Part shown: piece after piece, positions 7,711-15,368 of the stretch | Numbering within the stretch: position 1 is the first letter of the stretch | Layout of the letters: each line of letters starts with the position of its first letter | Assembly (NCBI GenBank): GCA_964529265.1 | Contig: CAZGVW010000132.1 | Span: 1-20,327, forward strand | Direction: 5' to 3' | Length of the DNA stretch: 20,327 nt | From: CAZGVW01 sp964529265 | GTDB taxonomy: Bacteria > Planctomycetota > Phycisphaerae > Phycisphaerales > UBA1924 | Made by a program: the position numbers and the translations under genes | The notes under the pieces: generated by a model | Told to the model about the DNA's origin: nothing | The model's database searches: none | What the model saw: the letters and a program-made list of their open reading frames with translations, nothing else

Positions 7711-8652
7711 ATGCGAACCCTTTCCCTGCTTTCCTGGGCCCTCGCCACCGTGCTTGCCCTTTCAATGGGCGCAAGCCGCGCCGCCGCGGCTGACGAGCCC
7801 GTCTCATTCGCTCCCGCCTTCTCCCCCGGCGGCGAGTGGACGTACGACCTATCGGTGGACCTCGTCGTCTCCCAGGGCGAGCGCGTCACGCGCATCGTCC
7901 AGAGCGCGCAGATCGTCCTTCGCTGCGAACAGGTCGATGAATCCGGCCGCGCCGGCGTCAAGGGAGCGCTCTCGCGCCTCACCTGGGTCTGGACCGACGC
8001 CGATGGCCAACTCGAGTACACGTGGTCCAAGGCCGACGACCCCGAAGCAGACAAGGCCGCCGCGGCCGACGAGGCCTTCACCGAAGCCGGCCGCGCCCTC
8101 GCCCTCGCCGAACTCGCCATGCTCGTCGCGCCGGATGGCGCCGTCGTGGGTGTCTCCGGACTCGAGGGCGCCGTCGCCGCCGTCGCCGCGGAGTCGCGCT
8201 TCGGCGCCCGGGCGCTCGGCCTCTTCGAGCCCGCCCAGTTCACTCGATCGATCCAGTTGATCTGGCGCGCCGATGACAACGTCGCCGCGCCGCGCCGCCA
8301 GGGCGAGGGCTGGCAGGTCAATCAGTCGGCGCCCATGGGCCCCGCCGGCGAACTGCGCATCACGACCGACCTCGTCGTCACCGAACTCAGCGATAACTCT
8401 GCGCGCTACACCGGGCGCGAATCGGCTCAGATCGCCACGCCGGATGAGCCCGCGCCCACCGCGCCGACCGTGTCGCTCGAAGAGCAGTCCGGCGCCGTCC
8501 AGGGCGCGTGGAATCGCGAAGTCGGCGCGCTCGACTCGCGAACCGCTGAGCGACGCCTCGCCATGATCTTCCGCCTGGGAGACATGGCGCTGCCCCAGAC
8601 TCAAACGTCAAAGGTCACCCTCTCGCTGGTCGGCTTTCGCCAGACGAACTGA
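7711..8652 (+). CDS. predicted secreted protein of unknown function
   Basis: The protein has 313 residues. The start at 7711 is chosen because CTGGAG precedes it and it opens a clear signal peptide (MRTLSLLSWALATVLALSMGASRAAAA, cleavage near 27). A longer open frame upstream runs antisense through nadE and is discounted. The mature protein is Ala/Glu-rich with alternating strands (GGEWTYDLSVDLVV, QIVLRCEQVDE, LRITTDLVVTEL) and a central Ala-rich helical stretch (about 108-160); only one Cys remains in the mature part. The pattern resembles planctomycete secreted beta-sandwich proteins such as the DUF6263 type, but I cannot confirm a family. The last 45 bases overlap the convergent membrane-protein gene. 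Confidence 0.8.
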   Translation: MRTLSLLSWALATVLALSMGASRAAAADEPVSFAPAFSPGGEWTYDLSVDLVVSQGERVTRIVQSAQIVLRCEQVDESGRAGVKGALSRLTWVWTDADGQLEYTWSKADDPEADKAAAADEAFTEAGRALALAELAMLVAPDGAVVGVSGLEGAVAAVAAESRFGARALGLFEPAQFTRSIQLIWRADDNVAAPRRQGEGWQVNQSAPMGPAGELRITTDLVVTELSDNSARYTGRESAQIATPDEPAPTAPTVSLEEQSGAVQGAWNREVGALDSRTAERRLAMIFRLGDMALPQTQTSKVTLSLVGFRQTN

Positions 8653-9720
8653 TGAGTCCGCCGCCTGCCCGGCCGCTCCCGCAGCGCTCCGGCGGAGCAG
8701 CAATCGGCTCGGCCTGATCCACGCCAGCCCGATCAGCGCGAACACGAACTGCGTCGCCGCTTCCGCCGCCGTTACGACCAGCGCCATCGCCGCCAGGTGC
8801 GAGAGATCCACCTGCCCCGCGAGCGCCAGCCCGCCCACGCCCATCACCGCGCCTTCGCGCGTGCCGATGCTTCCCGCCGGCGAGAGCACGCCCGTCAGGA
8901 AGTACGCCGTCGCGAACAGCACGCCCTGAGTCGGCGACAGCGCATGGCCCAGCACCGCGCCCGCGATCATGAATCGCCCGGTCTGCGAGCCGATGTCCGC
9001 CACGCGGATCGCCAGATTGCTGAAGACCGCTCGCGGATTCGAGAGCATCGCCCCCGCGCCCAGCGTCAGCGCATCCAGCCGCCGGAACCGCCGCGCTACC
9101 CGCCCGCCGATCACCGCCGCGACGCCGAACAGCGCAGCGCCCCCGAAAAACGTCGCCCACCACAGCGCATCAACATCCTCGCGCCACAGCGCCGCCAGCG
9201 CCAGCGGACCCAGCACGCCCAGCGTCAGGCCCACCATCGCCGCGAGCCACGCCAGCAGCGTCCGATACGAAAGCCCATCCAGCCTCCGGTGCGCCAGCAC
9301 GCGGATGAACAGGCTCAACTTGAACGGCAGGTACGCCGCCATCGTCGCCACGGCGTTCACGGCCAGCACGTTGCGCACCCCGATGCGCTTCACCGGCCGG
9401 ATCGTCACCCAGAACGCCATACCATTCAGAGCGAGGCTGCAGACCGCCAGCGCCGCGAGCCCTGCAAGAGCATCCACCCTTGTCGTCACCAGCCGCTTCA
9501 GATTCTCCAGGTTTGCCGGGTCCGCAAACGCCATCCGCAGCGCCCAGCCAAGCAACCCGAGCCCCAGCAAGAACCCGATAACCTGAAGCACGATCGTGCG
9601 CCACGACATCCGCCGAGGCGATTCCGCCGCCCTCAGCAACGGTCCGCTCGGCGCGTGAAGCCCACCACTGTTCGATTCCTGTTCCGCCCGCGGCGGCAAT
9701 GTGGCGCTGGATGGGGTCAC
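8608..9720 (-). CDS. multi-pass membrane protein, YbhN/UPF0104 (LPG-synthase TM) style
   Basis: The protein has 370 residues. The GTG start at 9718-9720 is supported by TGGAGG about 6 bases upstream; an internal ATG at codon 38 is the alternative, and would remove a polar N-terminal stretch. About eight hydrophobic segments are seen (near 44-64, 84-104, 117-137, 154-179, 187-205, 250-260, 265-283, 307-334). The SPAGSIGTREGAV segment (280-292) resembles the conserved P-x-G-x-G-x-x-E motif between late helices of the lysylphosphatidylglycerol synthase TM/UPF0104 family. Members of that family are linked to transfer onto, or movement of, lipids in the inner membrane. The substrate here is unknown. 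The C-terminus is hydrophilic. Its stop overlaps the end of the convergent 7711 gene. Confidence 0.8.
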   Translation of the reverse strand: MTPSSATLPPRAEQESNSGGLHAPSGPLLRAAESPRRMSWRTIVLQVIGFLLGLGLLGWALRMAFADPANLENLKRLVTTRVDALAGLAALAVCSLALNGMAFWVTIRPVKRIGVRNVLAVNAVATMAAYLPFKLSLFIRVLAHRRLDGLSYRTLLAWLAAMVGLTLGVLGPLALAALWREDVDALWWATFFGGAALFGVAAVIGGRVARRFRRLDALTLGAGAMLSNPRAVFSNLAIRVADIGSQTGRFMIAGAVLGHALSPTQGVLFATAYFLTGVLSPAGSIGTREGAVMGVGGLALAGQVDLSHLAAMALVVTAAEAATQFVFALIGLAWIRPSRLLLRRSAAGAAGQAADSSVRLAKADQREGDL

Positions 9721-9860
9721 TGAGCCTCCAATCGGGGAGCGGTCTGCGCCTCAGGCATCGGCCGGCGGGGCTCGCCGATCGACCCGTCACGGGGCGTTCG
9801 CCCCATTAAATTCTCTACATCCAAGTCGGAATTGCCCCTCGCACCGCCGGGGGATCAGGG

Positions 9861-9866
9861 TAGTAT
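9861..9866 (+). promoter_or_regulatory. possible -10 element for the 9952 gene
   Basis: TAGTAT is the only AT-rich hexamer of -10 type in the 231-bp divergent gap. It would give a leader of about 80 bases that contains a stem-loop (9890-9909). No well-spaced -35 box is visible. Confidence 0.3.
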
Positions 9867-9889
9867 CGGTTTCAGTCCGAGAGAGGGTT

Positions 9890-9909
9890 TCGGGGTTCAA
9901 TCACCCCGA
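9890..9909 (+). promoter_or_regulatory. stem-loop in the 5' leader of the 9952 gene
   Basis: TCGGGGT and ACCCCGA form a perfect 7-bp stem with loop TCAATC, 42 bases before the ATG. It may affect mRNA stability or translation; no known riboswitch is recognised. Confidence 0.35.
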
Positions 9910-9951
9910 GGCAGAGAAAACGCTGGGAACCGAACGAAGAGAGAAAAGAAC

Positions 9952-11550
9952 ATGAAAAAAGCGCTTCTAGTCGGCGCACTGGCTGTCGCCGGGTGCAGCC
10001 TCGTCGCCATGGATCTTCGCGCCGAGTCGGCCAGTCTTCCCGCCGAATCGAGCGCAAGCGACACGCTGATCGCGGAACTGCTCGACATCGTTCAGCAGAA
10101 TCCGGGCGCGGTCGCGACTCAGGTGCGCCTCGGCTACCTCCTTCAGGAAGCCGGCCGCGTCGCCGAAGGCCAGAAGTGGATCGAAAACGCGCGCGAGATC
10201 GATCCGACGTTCTTCGATAACAACGACGATGTCCCCACCGCGACCCCGCGCATGGCGCCCGGGCAGGACGTCTGGGTCTGCTCGCTCCCTGAGTTCGCCT
10301 CGTGGGCCACAGTCGCCATCGGCGGCAAGCGCGCGTACTCCATCGCGACGACCTCCGCCAACAACGGCACATCCATCCTCTCGTGGAACAACTCCACGCA
10401 GAACTATCCCGTCATCGCCCAGAACCTCTACCGCTACGACGGCACGCGCCTCGAGCAGGTCGGCATGTCGTGGCTCAAGCACGGCTTCTGCGCCCTTCAG
10501 AACGGCGGCTGCGGCTCCTGCATGCCCGCCGGCGGCGGCTGTCCCCCGGCCCTCGGCCCCGGCTGCGCCGATCCCTATGACTCCACCCTCAACGGCTCGC
10601 AGACACGCCTCGGCCCGCACGATCAGGTCAATCCCACCACCGGCATCAAGACCGCCCTCGGCACCTTCCCCAACGGCCAGGGCCTTCCCAAGCACCGTGC
10701 CCCGGTCGGCGATAACACGCTCCGCGGCCGCCTGCAGGTGGACGACGCCGACATTGACGACGCCACCCATCTCTTCCTCGTCGAAGGTCAGTACATCCAT
10801 CCTGAGGATGTCAACAGCGGCCACATGATGAACAACGCTTCGTGGCGCCGCGTCTCCTTCATCAACGGCAGCCAGCGACTCATGTCGTTCGTCGCAGGCG
10901 GCGCCGGCTCCACGCGCCAGATGCAGCAGGCCATCTACGCATGGCAGGAGTTCGATCCCACCGTCGCCATCAAGGATGTTGACGTCCCCAGCGATGGCCG
11001 CTTCACCGTGGCCCACAAGGCGTCCAACACCCGCGGCGCCACCTGGCGCTACGAGTACGCGATCCACAACATGAACTCAAATCGCGGCGCCCAGTCCTTC
11101 GAGATCCCCATCCCCACCGGCGTCAACGTCACCAACATCGGCTTCCACGACGTCCCCTACCACTCCGGCGATGGCGAAGGCGGCGTCACCTACAGCGGAA
11201 CCGATTGGACCGTCACCAACTCCGGCGGCGTCCTCCGCTGGGAAACCCAGAGCCACGCCGCGAACGCCAACGCCAACGCGCTGCGCTGGGGCACCATGTA
11301 CAACTTCTGGTTCGAGGCCGATTCCGAGCCCGCCGAGGAGGTCACCGCGACCATCGGCATGTTCAAGCCCGGCACGCCGACGTCCGCTCAGGTCGTCGTC
11401 GTCGGCCCCGGCTCTTCCCCCTGCCCGTGGGACCTCGACGGCGATGGCGCCGTCGGCTCGGGCGATCTCGCGATCATCCTCGGCGATTGGGCCACCCACG
11501 GCTCCGGCGGCCTCGCCGCCGTCCTCGGCTCCTGGGGCCCCTGCCCGTAA
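9952..11550 (+). CDS. large secreted protein with TPR-like N-terminus and EF-hand/Trp tail, paralog B1
   Basis: The protein has 532 residues. The ATG at 9952 follows a purine-rich leader (GAAGAGAGAAAAGAAC) and gives a signal peptide (MKKALLVGALAVAGCSLVAM); VAGC at 12-15 could be a lipobox, otherwise cleavage is after DLRA. Residues about 36-86 resemble a TPR unit (VRLGYLLQEAGRVAEGQKWI). A long beta-rich body shares motifs with the next gene: HPVIAQNL-like (YPVIAQNLYR, 152-161), SWLKHGF (173-179), a Cys/Gly cluster (180-205), DPYDSTLNG (207-215), VNVTNIGFHDV (391-401) and ALRWGTMYNF (443-452). The tail has an EF-hand/dockerin-like loop (494-505, DLDGDGAVGSGD) and two Leu/Trp motifs (LGDW, LGSWG). 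Function unknown; extracellular or surface location inferred. Confidence 0.92.
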   Translation: MKKALLVGALAVAGCSLVAMDLRAESASLPAESSASDTLIAELLDIVQQNPGAVATQVRLGYLLQEAGRVAEGQKWIENAREIDPTFFDNNDDVPTATPRMAPGQDVWVCSLPEFASWATVAIGGKRAYSIATTSANNGTSILSWNNSTQNYPVIAQNLYRYDGTRLEQVGMSWLKHGFCALQNGGCGSCMPAGGGCPPALGPGCADPYDSTLNGSQTRLGPHDQVNPTTGIKTALGTFPNGQGLPKHRAPVGDNTLRGRLQVDDADIDDATHLFLVEGQYIHPEDVNSGHMMNNASWRRVSFINGSQRLMSFVAGGAGSTRQMQQAIYAWQEFDPTVAIKDVDVPSDGRFTVAHKASNTRGATWRYEYAIHNMNSNRGAQSFEIPIPTGVNVTNIGFHDVPYHSGDGEGGVTYSGTDWTVTNSGGVLRWETQSHAANANANALRWGTMYNFWFEADSEPAEEVTATIGMFKPGTPTSAQVVVVGPGSSPCPWDLDGDGAVGSGDLAIILGDWATHGSGGLAAVLGSWGPCP

Positions 11551-11581
11551 GGACGTTCCGGATACTCGATCAACTGATCAC

Positions 11582-11613
11582 GCCCGGCCCCAATTTCGGG
11601 GCCGGGCTTGTTT
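11582..11613 (+). terminator. intrinsic terminator after B1
   Basis: A perfect 10-bp stem (GCCCGGCCCC 11582-11591, GGGGCCGGGC 11598-11607) with a 6-base loop is followed by TTGTTTTTG. It lies 32 bases past the stop at 11550. It separates B1 from B2, so the two paralogs are probably transcribed separately. Confidence 0.92.
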
Positions 11614-11663
11614 TTGTCTTGCCTTCGCCGCAACTTCCCCGATGCCCAGCCCCTGCCGCGGGT

Positions 11664-11669
11664 TATACT
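11664..11669 (+). promoter_or_regulatory. -10 element for B2
   Basis: TATACT sits just after the B1 terminator and 75 bases before the B2 ATG, giving a leader of about 70 bases. A -35 hexamer at normal spacing is not evident. Confidence 0.5.
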
Positions 11670-11744
11670 CACCCTCGGAGAGAATCCGCGCCCGCCGTGA
11701 CGCGCGCGGTCCAGAGCGAGTGTCCCCAGTGGGAGGAATCCAGA

Positions 11745-13331
11745 ATGTTCCGAACTGTGTGCCTCGGGGCAGCGATCGCTGTCGCCGCCGCGAGCGTCGT
11801 CGTCAGCGTTGATGCGTCCCAGCCCGCGGCCAAGGCCACGCCCGTCGCCCCCGATCGCGAGCAACTCATGAAGTCCCTCGTCGAGGTCTCCATCGAAGAC
11901 CCCGCCGACGCCTCCACGCGCCTCCGCCTCGCCGTCATGCTCATCCAGGCCGGTCGCGCCGATGAAGCCCAGCGATGGCTCGACGAAGCCGCCGCCCTCG
12001 ACCCCGTCCTGCACGAGCAGGTCGTCGCCGCCCTCAACGGCGAAGCGCCCCCCGCCACCGAGCGCATGACCCCCTGCATGGGCACGACCGGACCCGACGT
12101 CATCGTCGGCGAGATGCCCTCCGTCGCGTTCCACACCAGCGGCGGCGCCGTCGGCGGCATCCACGCCTATTCCATCGGCACCACCTCCTGCAACCAGGGC
12201 ACCATGAACGTCCAGTGGGATGACGACGCTCCCGCGCCCAGCAACCGCCACCCCGTGATCGCTCAGAACCTCTTCCGCCTGAAGGACGGCAAGTTCGAGC
12301 AGGTCGGCCAGTCGTGGCTCAAGCACGGCTTCACCGCGCTCACCGGCAACCTCTGCTGCTCCTGCAGCGGGCAGGGCGGCAACGTCCTCGGCGTCGGCTG
12401 CTCCGATCCCTACAGCGCCAGCCTCAACGGCAACTACACCTACCTCGGCGCCAAGCACGAGGTGAATCCCTCGAACGGCCTCTATCCCCACCCCTTCGGC
12501 GGCTTCCCCAACAACGCCCCCATCGGCAAGCGCCTCCAGGTCCACGAGACCGATCTCGAGACCACAACCTCCGGCTCCGCCGTCAAGTACTTCATCGAGG
12601 GCCACTACATCGCCCCCGATGACGCCGAGTGGAACAACGACAACAACAACGCCTCATACCGCCCCGTCATCGTAAACGCGAGCCGCTCCATCTCCGTCAT
12701 CGGCCAGACGCAGCGCGAGAAGCCCGCCATCCTTGCCTGGCAGGACACCGACGCCGCCGTCACCGTCGAGAACATCGATGTGGACAGCGATGGCCGCTTC
12801 ATCCTCGCCTACAAAGTCACCGACAACGGCGACGGCACGTGGCACTACGAGTTCGCCCTCCACAACCTCAACTCCGATCGCTCCGGCGGCTCCTTCTCCA
12901 TCCCCGTCGCCGACAGCGTCAATGTCACCAACATCGGCTTCCATGACGTCGATTGGCACAGCGGCGCTCCCTACGCCAACACCGATTGGAACTCCTCCGT
13001 CGGCGGCGGCGCCGTCACCTGGCAGAGCCCCCAGACCTTCGCCCAGAATCAGAACACCAACGCCCTCCGCTGGGGCACCCTCTACAACTTCCGCTTCGAC
13101 GCCGATCAACCCCCCGCCGCGGCGAACGCCACGCTCGGCCTCTTCAAGCCCGGCACGCCCTCCTCGATGTCCGTCGCGGTCCAGGGCCCCTCGGCCCCGC
13201 CCTGCGAATACGACCTCGATGGCGACGGCCAGGTCGGCGCGAGCGACCTCGCCCTGCTCCTCGGCGATTGGGTCCATTACGGCGCCGGCGGCCTCGCCGA
13301 AATGCTCGGCGCATGGGGCGCCTGCCCGTAA
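11745..13331 (+). CDS. large secreted protein with TPR-like N-terminus and EF-hand/Trp tail, paralog B2
   Basis: The protein has 528 residues. The ATG at 11745 follows GGGAGGAATCCAGA and opens a signal peptide (MFRTVCLGAAIAVAAASVVVSVDA). Residues about 52-90 resemble one TPR unit (LRLAVMLIQAGRADEAQRWL). The body matches B1 along its length: HAYSIGTTS (140-148), HPVIAQNLFR (169-178), SWLKHGF (190-196), a Cys cluster (204-219), DPYSASLNG (221-229), WHYEFALHNLNSDR (366-379), VNVTNIGFHDVDWH (392-405) and NALRWGTLYNF (439-449). The tail has an EF-hand/dockerin-like loop (490-501, DLDGDGQVGASD) followed by LALLLGDW and LGAWGACP. No catalytic motif is recognised. Tandem duplication with B1 is clear. 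Its role, for example on the cell surface or in binding a polymer, is not known. Confidence 0.93.
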   Translation: MFRTVCLGAAIAVAAASVVVSVDASQPAAKATPVAPDREQLMKSLVEVSIEDPADASTRLRLAVMLIQAGRADEAQRWLDEAAALDPVLHEQVVAALNGEAPPATERMTPCMGTTGPDVIVGEMPSVAFHTSGGAVGGIHAYSIGTTSCNQGTMNVQWDDDAPAPSNRHPVIAQNLFRLKDGKFEQVGQSWLKHGFTALTGNLCCSCSGQGGNVLGVGCSDPYSASLNGNYTYLGAKHEVNPSNGLYPHPFGGFPNNAPIGKRLQVHETDLETTTSGSAVKYFIEGHYIAPDDAEWNNDNNNASYRPVIVNASRSISVIGQTQREKPAILAWQDTDAAVTVENIDVDSDGRFILAYKVTDNGDGTWHYEFALHNLNSDRSGGSFSIPVADSVNVTNIGFHDVDWHSGAPYANTDWNSSVGGGAVTWQSPQTFAQNQNTNALRWGTLYNFRFDADQPPAAANATLGLFKPGTPSSMSVAVQGPSAPPCEYDLDGDGQVGASDLALLLGDWVHYGAGGLAEMLGAWGACP

Positions 13332-13369
13332 CCCGGCGCTGAGAGCGCCTTTCTGAAGTCCACCATCAG

Positions 13370-13401
13370 CGCGCCCGCCCTCAACAGGCGGGCGCGTTTT
13401 T
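13370..13401 (+). terminator. intrinsic terminator after B2
   Basis: A perfect 10-bp stem (CGCGCCCGCC 13370-13379, GGCGGGCGCG 13387-13396) with a 7-base loop is followed by TTTTT. It lies 39 bases past the stop. Confidence 0.92.
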
Positions 13402-13457
13402 CGTTATTGCGCCGCTCGGTGCGCTCCCTCCCGCTCCACCCGCCGCCCCCGCGCGCC

Positions 13458-13463
13458 GATAAT
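13458..13463 (+). promoter_or_regulatory. -10-like element of the isocitrate dehydrogenase gene
   Basis: GATAAT ends 9 bases before the ATG, so the transcript would begin at or within a few bases of the start codon. No ribosome site is visible in that gap. No clear -35 box is seen in the GC-rich stretch upstream. Confidence 0.45.
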
Positions 13464-13472
13464 CTCTGAACC

Positions 13473-14504
13473 ATGCCCACACACACAGTCGTGCTCATCC
13501 CCGGCGACGGCATCGGCCCCGAGGTCATGGACGCCGCGCGCCGCGTCCTCGAAGCCTCGCAGGCGCCCCTCCAGTTCGTCGAGCGCCACGCCGGCGTCGC
13601 CGCCCTCGAACGCGGACTCGAAGACGTCCTCCCCGCCGACACCATGAACGCCATCCAGCAGCACGGCGTCGCGCTCAAGGGCCCCTGCACCACGCCCATC
13701 GGCAAGGGCTTCTCCTCCGTCAACGTCGCCCTCCGCAAGAAACTCAACCTCTACGCCGCCGTCCGCCCCGTGCGCAGCCTCCCCGGCGTCCGCACGCGCT
13801 ACGAGAACGTGGACATGGTCATCGTGCGCGAGAACACCGAAGGCCTCTACAGCGGCGTCGAGAACGTCCTCACCGAGGGCGTCGTCATGTCCATGAAGGT
13901 CGCCACCCGCCCCGCCTGCCACCGCATCGCCATGTGGACCTTCCGCTACGCCACCCACCGCCAGCGCGCCAAGGTGTCGGTCTTCCACACGGCCAACATC
14001 ATGAAACTCACCGACGGCATGTTCATCGAGGAGTCGCGCAAGGTCCACGAGGAGGACTACCCGAACATCAAGTACGAGGAAGTCATCATCGACGCCGCCC
14101 TCATGAAGATCGTGCAGGATCCCACGAAGTTCGACATCATCCTCTGCGAGAACCTCTACGGCGACATCGTCTCCGATCTCTGCGCCGGGCTCGTCGGCGG
14201 ACTCGGCGTCACCCCCGGCGCCAACATCGGCGATAAGGACGCTGTCTTCGAAGCCGTCCACGGCTCCGCCCCGGATATCGCCGGCCAGAACCTCGCCAAC
14301 CCCCTCGCCCTCATCATGTCCGGCGCGATGATGCTCAACCACATCGCCGATACGCGCAAGGACGAAGCCTGCCGCGCCTCCGCCCGCCGCATCCGCGACG
14401 CCTACAACAAAACCCTCGAAGACGGCCGCAAGACCCGCGATCTCGGCGGCGAACTCGGCACACGCGAGTTCACCAGCGCCATCATCGAGCGACTCAAGGG
14501 CTGA
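13473..14504 (+). CDS. icd: isocitrate dehydrogenase, NAD-type (isocitrate/isopropylmalate dehydrogenase family)
   Basis: The protein has 343 residues, a full-length short-form enzyme. It would oxidatively decarboxylate isocitrate to 2-oxoglutarate in the TCA cycle. Visible residues of the family active site are Ser81/Ser82 (GFSSVN), Arg88, Arg98 (VRPVRSLPG), Arg119 and Tyr126 (VRENTEGLYSG), Lys178 (TANIMKLTDG), and metal ligands Asp207 (IIDA), Asp231 and Asp235 (YGDIVSD). HGSAPDIAG (263-271) is the cofactor-side loop. The SSVN and NTEGLYSG motifs favour isocitrate over 3-isopropylmalate or homoisocitrate; the overall style is that of NAD-dependent enzymes, though cofactor choice is inferred. 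The gene follows the B2 terminator and runs convergently to the next gene with only 15 bases between stops. Confidence 0.93.
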   Translation: MPTHTVVLIPGDGIGPEVMDAARRVLEASQAPLQFVERHAGVAALERGLEDVLPADTMNAIQQHGVALKGPCTTPIGKGFSSVNVALRKKLNLYAAVRPVRSLPGVRTRYENVDMVIVRENTEGLYSGVENVLTEGVVMSMKVATRPACHRIAMWTFRYATHRQRAKVSVFHTANIMKLTDGMFIEESRKVHEEDYPNIKYEEVIIDAALMKIVQDPTKFDIILCENLYGDIVSDLCAGLVGGLGVTPGANIGDKDAVFEAVHGSAPDIAGQNLANPLALIMSGAMMLNHIADTRKDEACRASARRIRDAYNKTLEDGRKTRDLGGELGTREFTSAIIERLKG

Positions 14505-14519
14505 CGCGCTCTCCCGCCG

Positions 14520-15368
14520 TCAGGCCTCGCGCTCCGCCGCGCCCGCAGCCGCCCCCGCGCCGGCTTCCGCAGGCTCTTCCGGCGCAGCCGGAGGAGGCTC
14601 ATACCCCTCCGTCTTCTTCTCCATCTCCAGAATCCACCCCTCCAGACCCTTCGCGCGCAGCAGGTCCAGCCTCCGCGGCGAGCCGCCCTCCTTGAGATGG
14701 AGAAACACGAAGAACTTGTCCCACTTCCGCTTGTCAACTTCCTTGATGTCCGACGGCGTGATCTTCTTCCCGCACGGAAGCGTCAGCGTCATCGTCTCCG
14801 GCTCATACTGATACACCCGCCGCGACACCATCCCGATCAGCAGCAGGATGTACAGCGCCCCGCCCGCACCCGCCGCGAAGATCACCCACTGCAGCGGAAT
14901 GTCATACGTCTGCAGCGGCTTCGGCTGGTTCTGCGTCGCCCACTTCGTCTGCAGTTCGTTCAATCGCTCCCGCGGATTCGTGTTCGCATACGCCGTGTGC
15001 GCAGGATCAAGATCACCCACCCTCGACAGCGCCGTCAGCCACTCCAGCCGCTGCACCAGCATCTGCTGCTGATTCTTCTGCCGCGTCAGCCCCGAGGTCT
15101 CCGCCTGCAACAGCGCCGCCTCGATCGAGGCCTTCTCCGCCCGCAGCCGCGCCAGCTCCGCCTTCGGATCAGGCACGCCCGGGCTCAGTTCCCCCGCCTC
15201 GAACGCCTTCTCCAGGTACTCCTTCTCCTCCCACTCCGCGTGCGCCCGCCCCCGCGCCGGATACGCCACCGTCGCGTCGTACAGGCCCCACAGCCCCAGC
15301 CCCCCCAGCACGACGATGAACACAATCATCTTCACCAGCCAGCCGCGATTGATCGTCGTCCGCTGCAT
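14520..15368 (-). CDS. two-TM membrane protein with coiled coil and possible PH-like domain
   Basis: The protein has 282 residues from the ATG at 15366-15368, which is preceded by CTCGGAGCGAAC. A longer open frame upstream runs through the hairpin repeats and is discounted. TM1 lies at about 12-31 (VKMIVFIVVLGGLGLWGLY), a polar and coiled-coil region at 40-120 (AELARLRAEKASIEAALLQAE), TM2 at about 159-181, and a compact domain at 183-255 (TLTLPCGKKITPSDIKEVDKR, WDKFFVFLHL, LEGWILEME) whose strand pattern and DIKEVD/W positions resemble bacterial PH-like domains. An Ala/Glu/Pro-rich tail follows. The middle segment would lie outside the membrane with both termini in the cytoplasm. No function can be assigned. 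Confidence 0.82.
   Translation of the reverse strand: MQRTTINRGWLVKMIVFIVVLGGLGLWGLYDATVAYPARGRAHAEWEEKEYLEKAFEAGELSPGVPDPKAELARLRAEKASIEAALLQAETSGLTRQKNQQQMLVQRLEWLTALSRVGDLDPAHTAYANTNPRERLNELQTKWATQNQPKPLQTYDIPLQWVIFAAGAGGALYILLLIGMVSRRVYQYEPETMTLTLPCGKKITPSDIKEVDKRKWDKFFVFLHLKEGGSPRRLDLLRAKGLEGWILEMEKKTEGYEPPPAAPEEPAEAGAGAAAGAAEREA

Noticed and set aside
11205..11744. Upstream extension of B2
   Set aside because: It overlaps the end of B1 in another frame and crosses an intrinsic terminator; the signal peptide begins at 11745.
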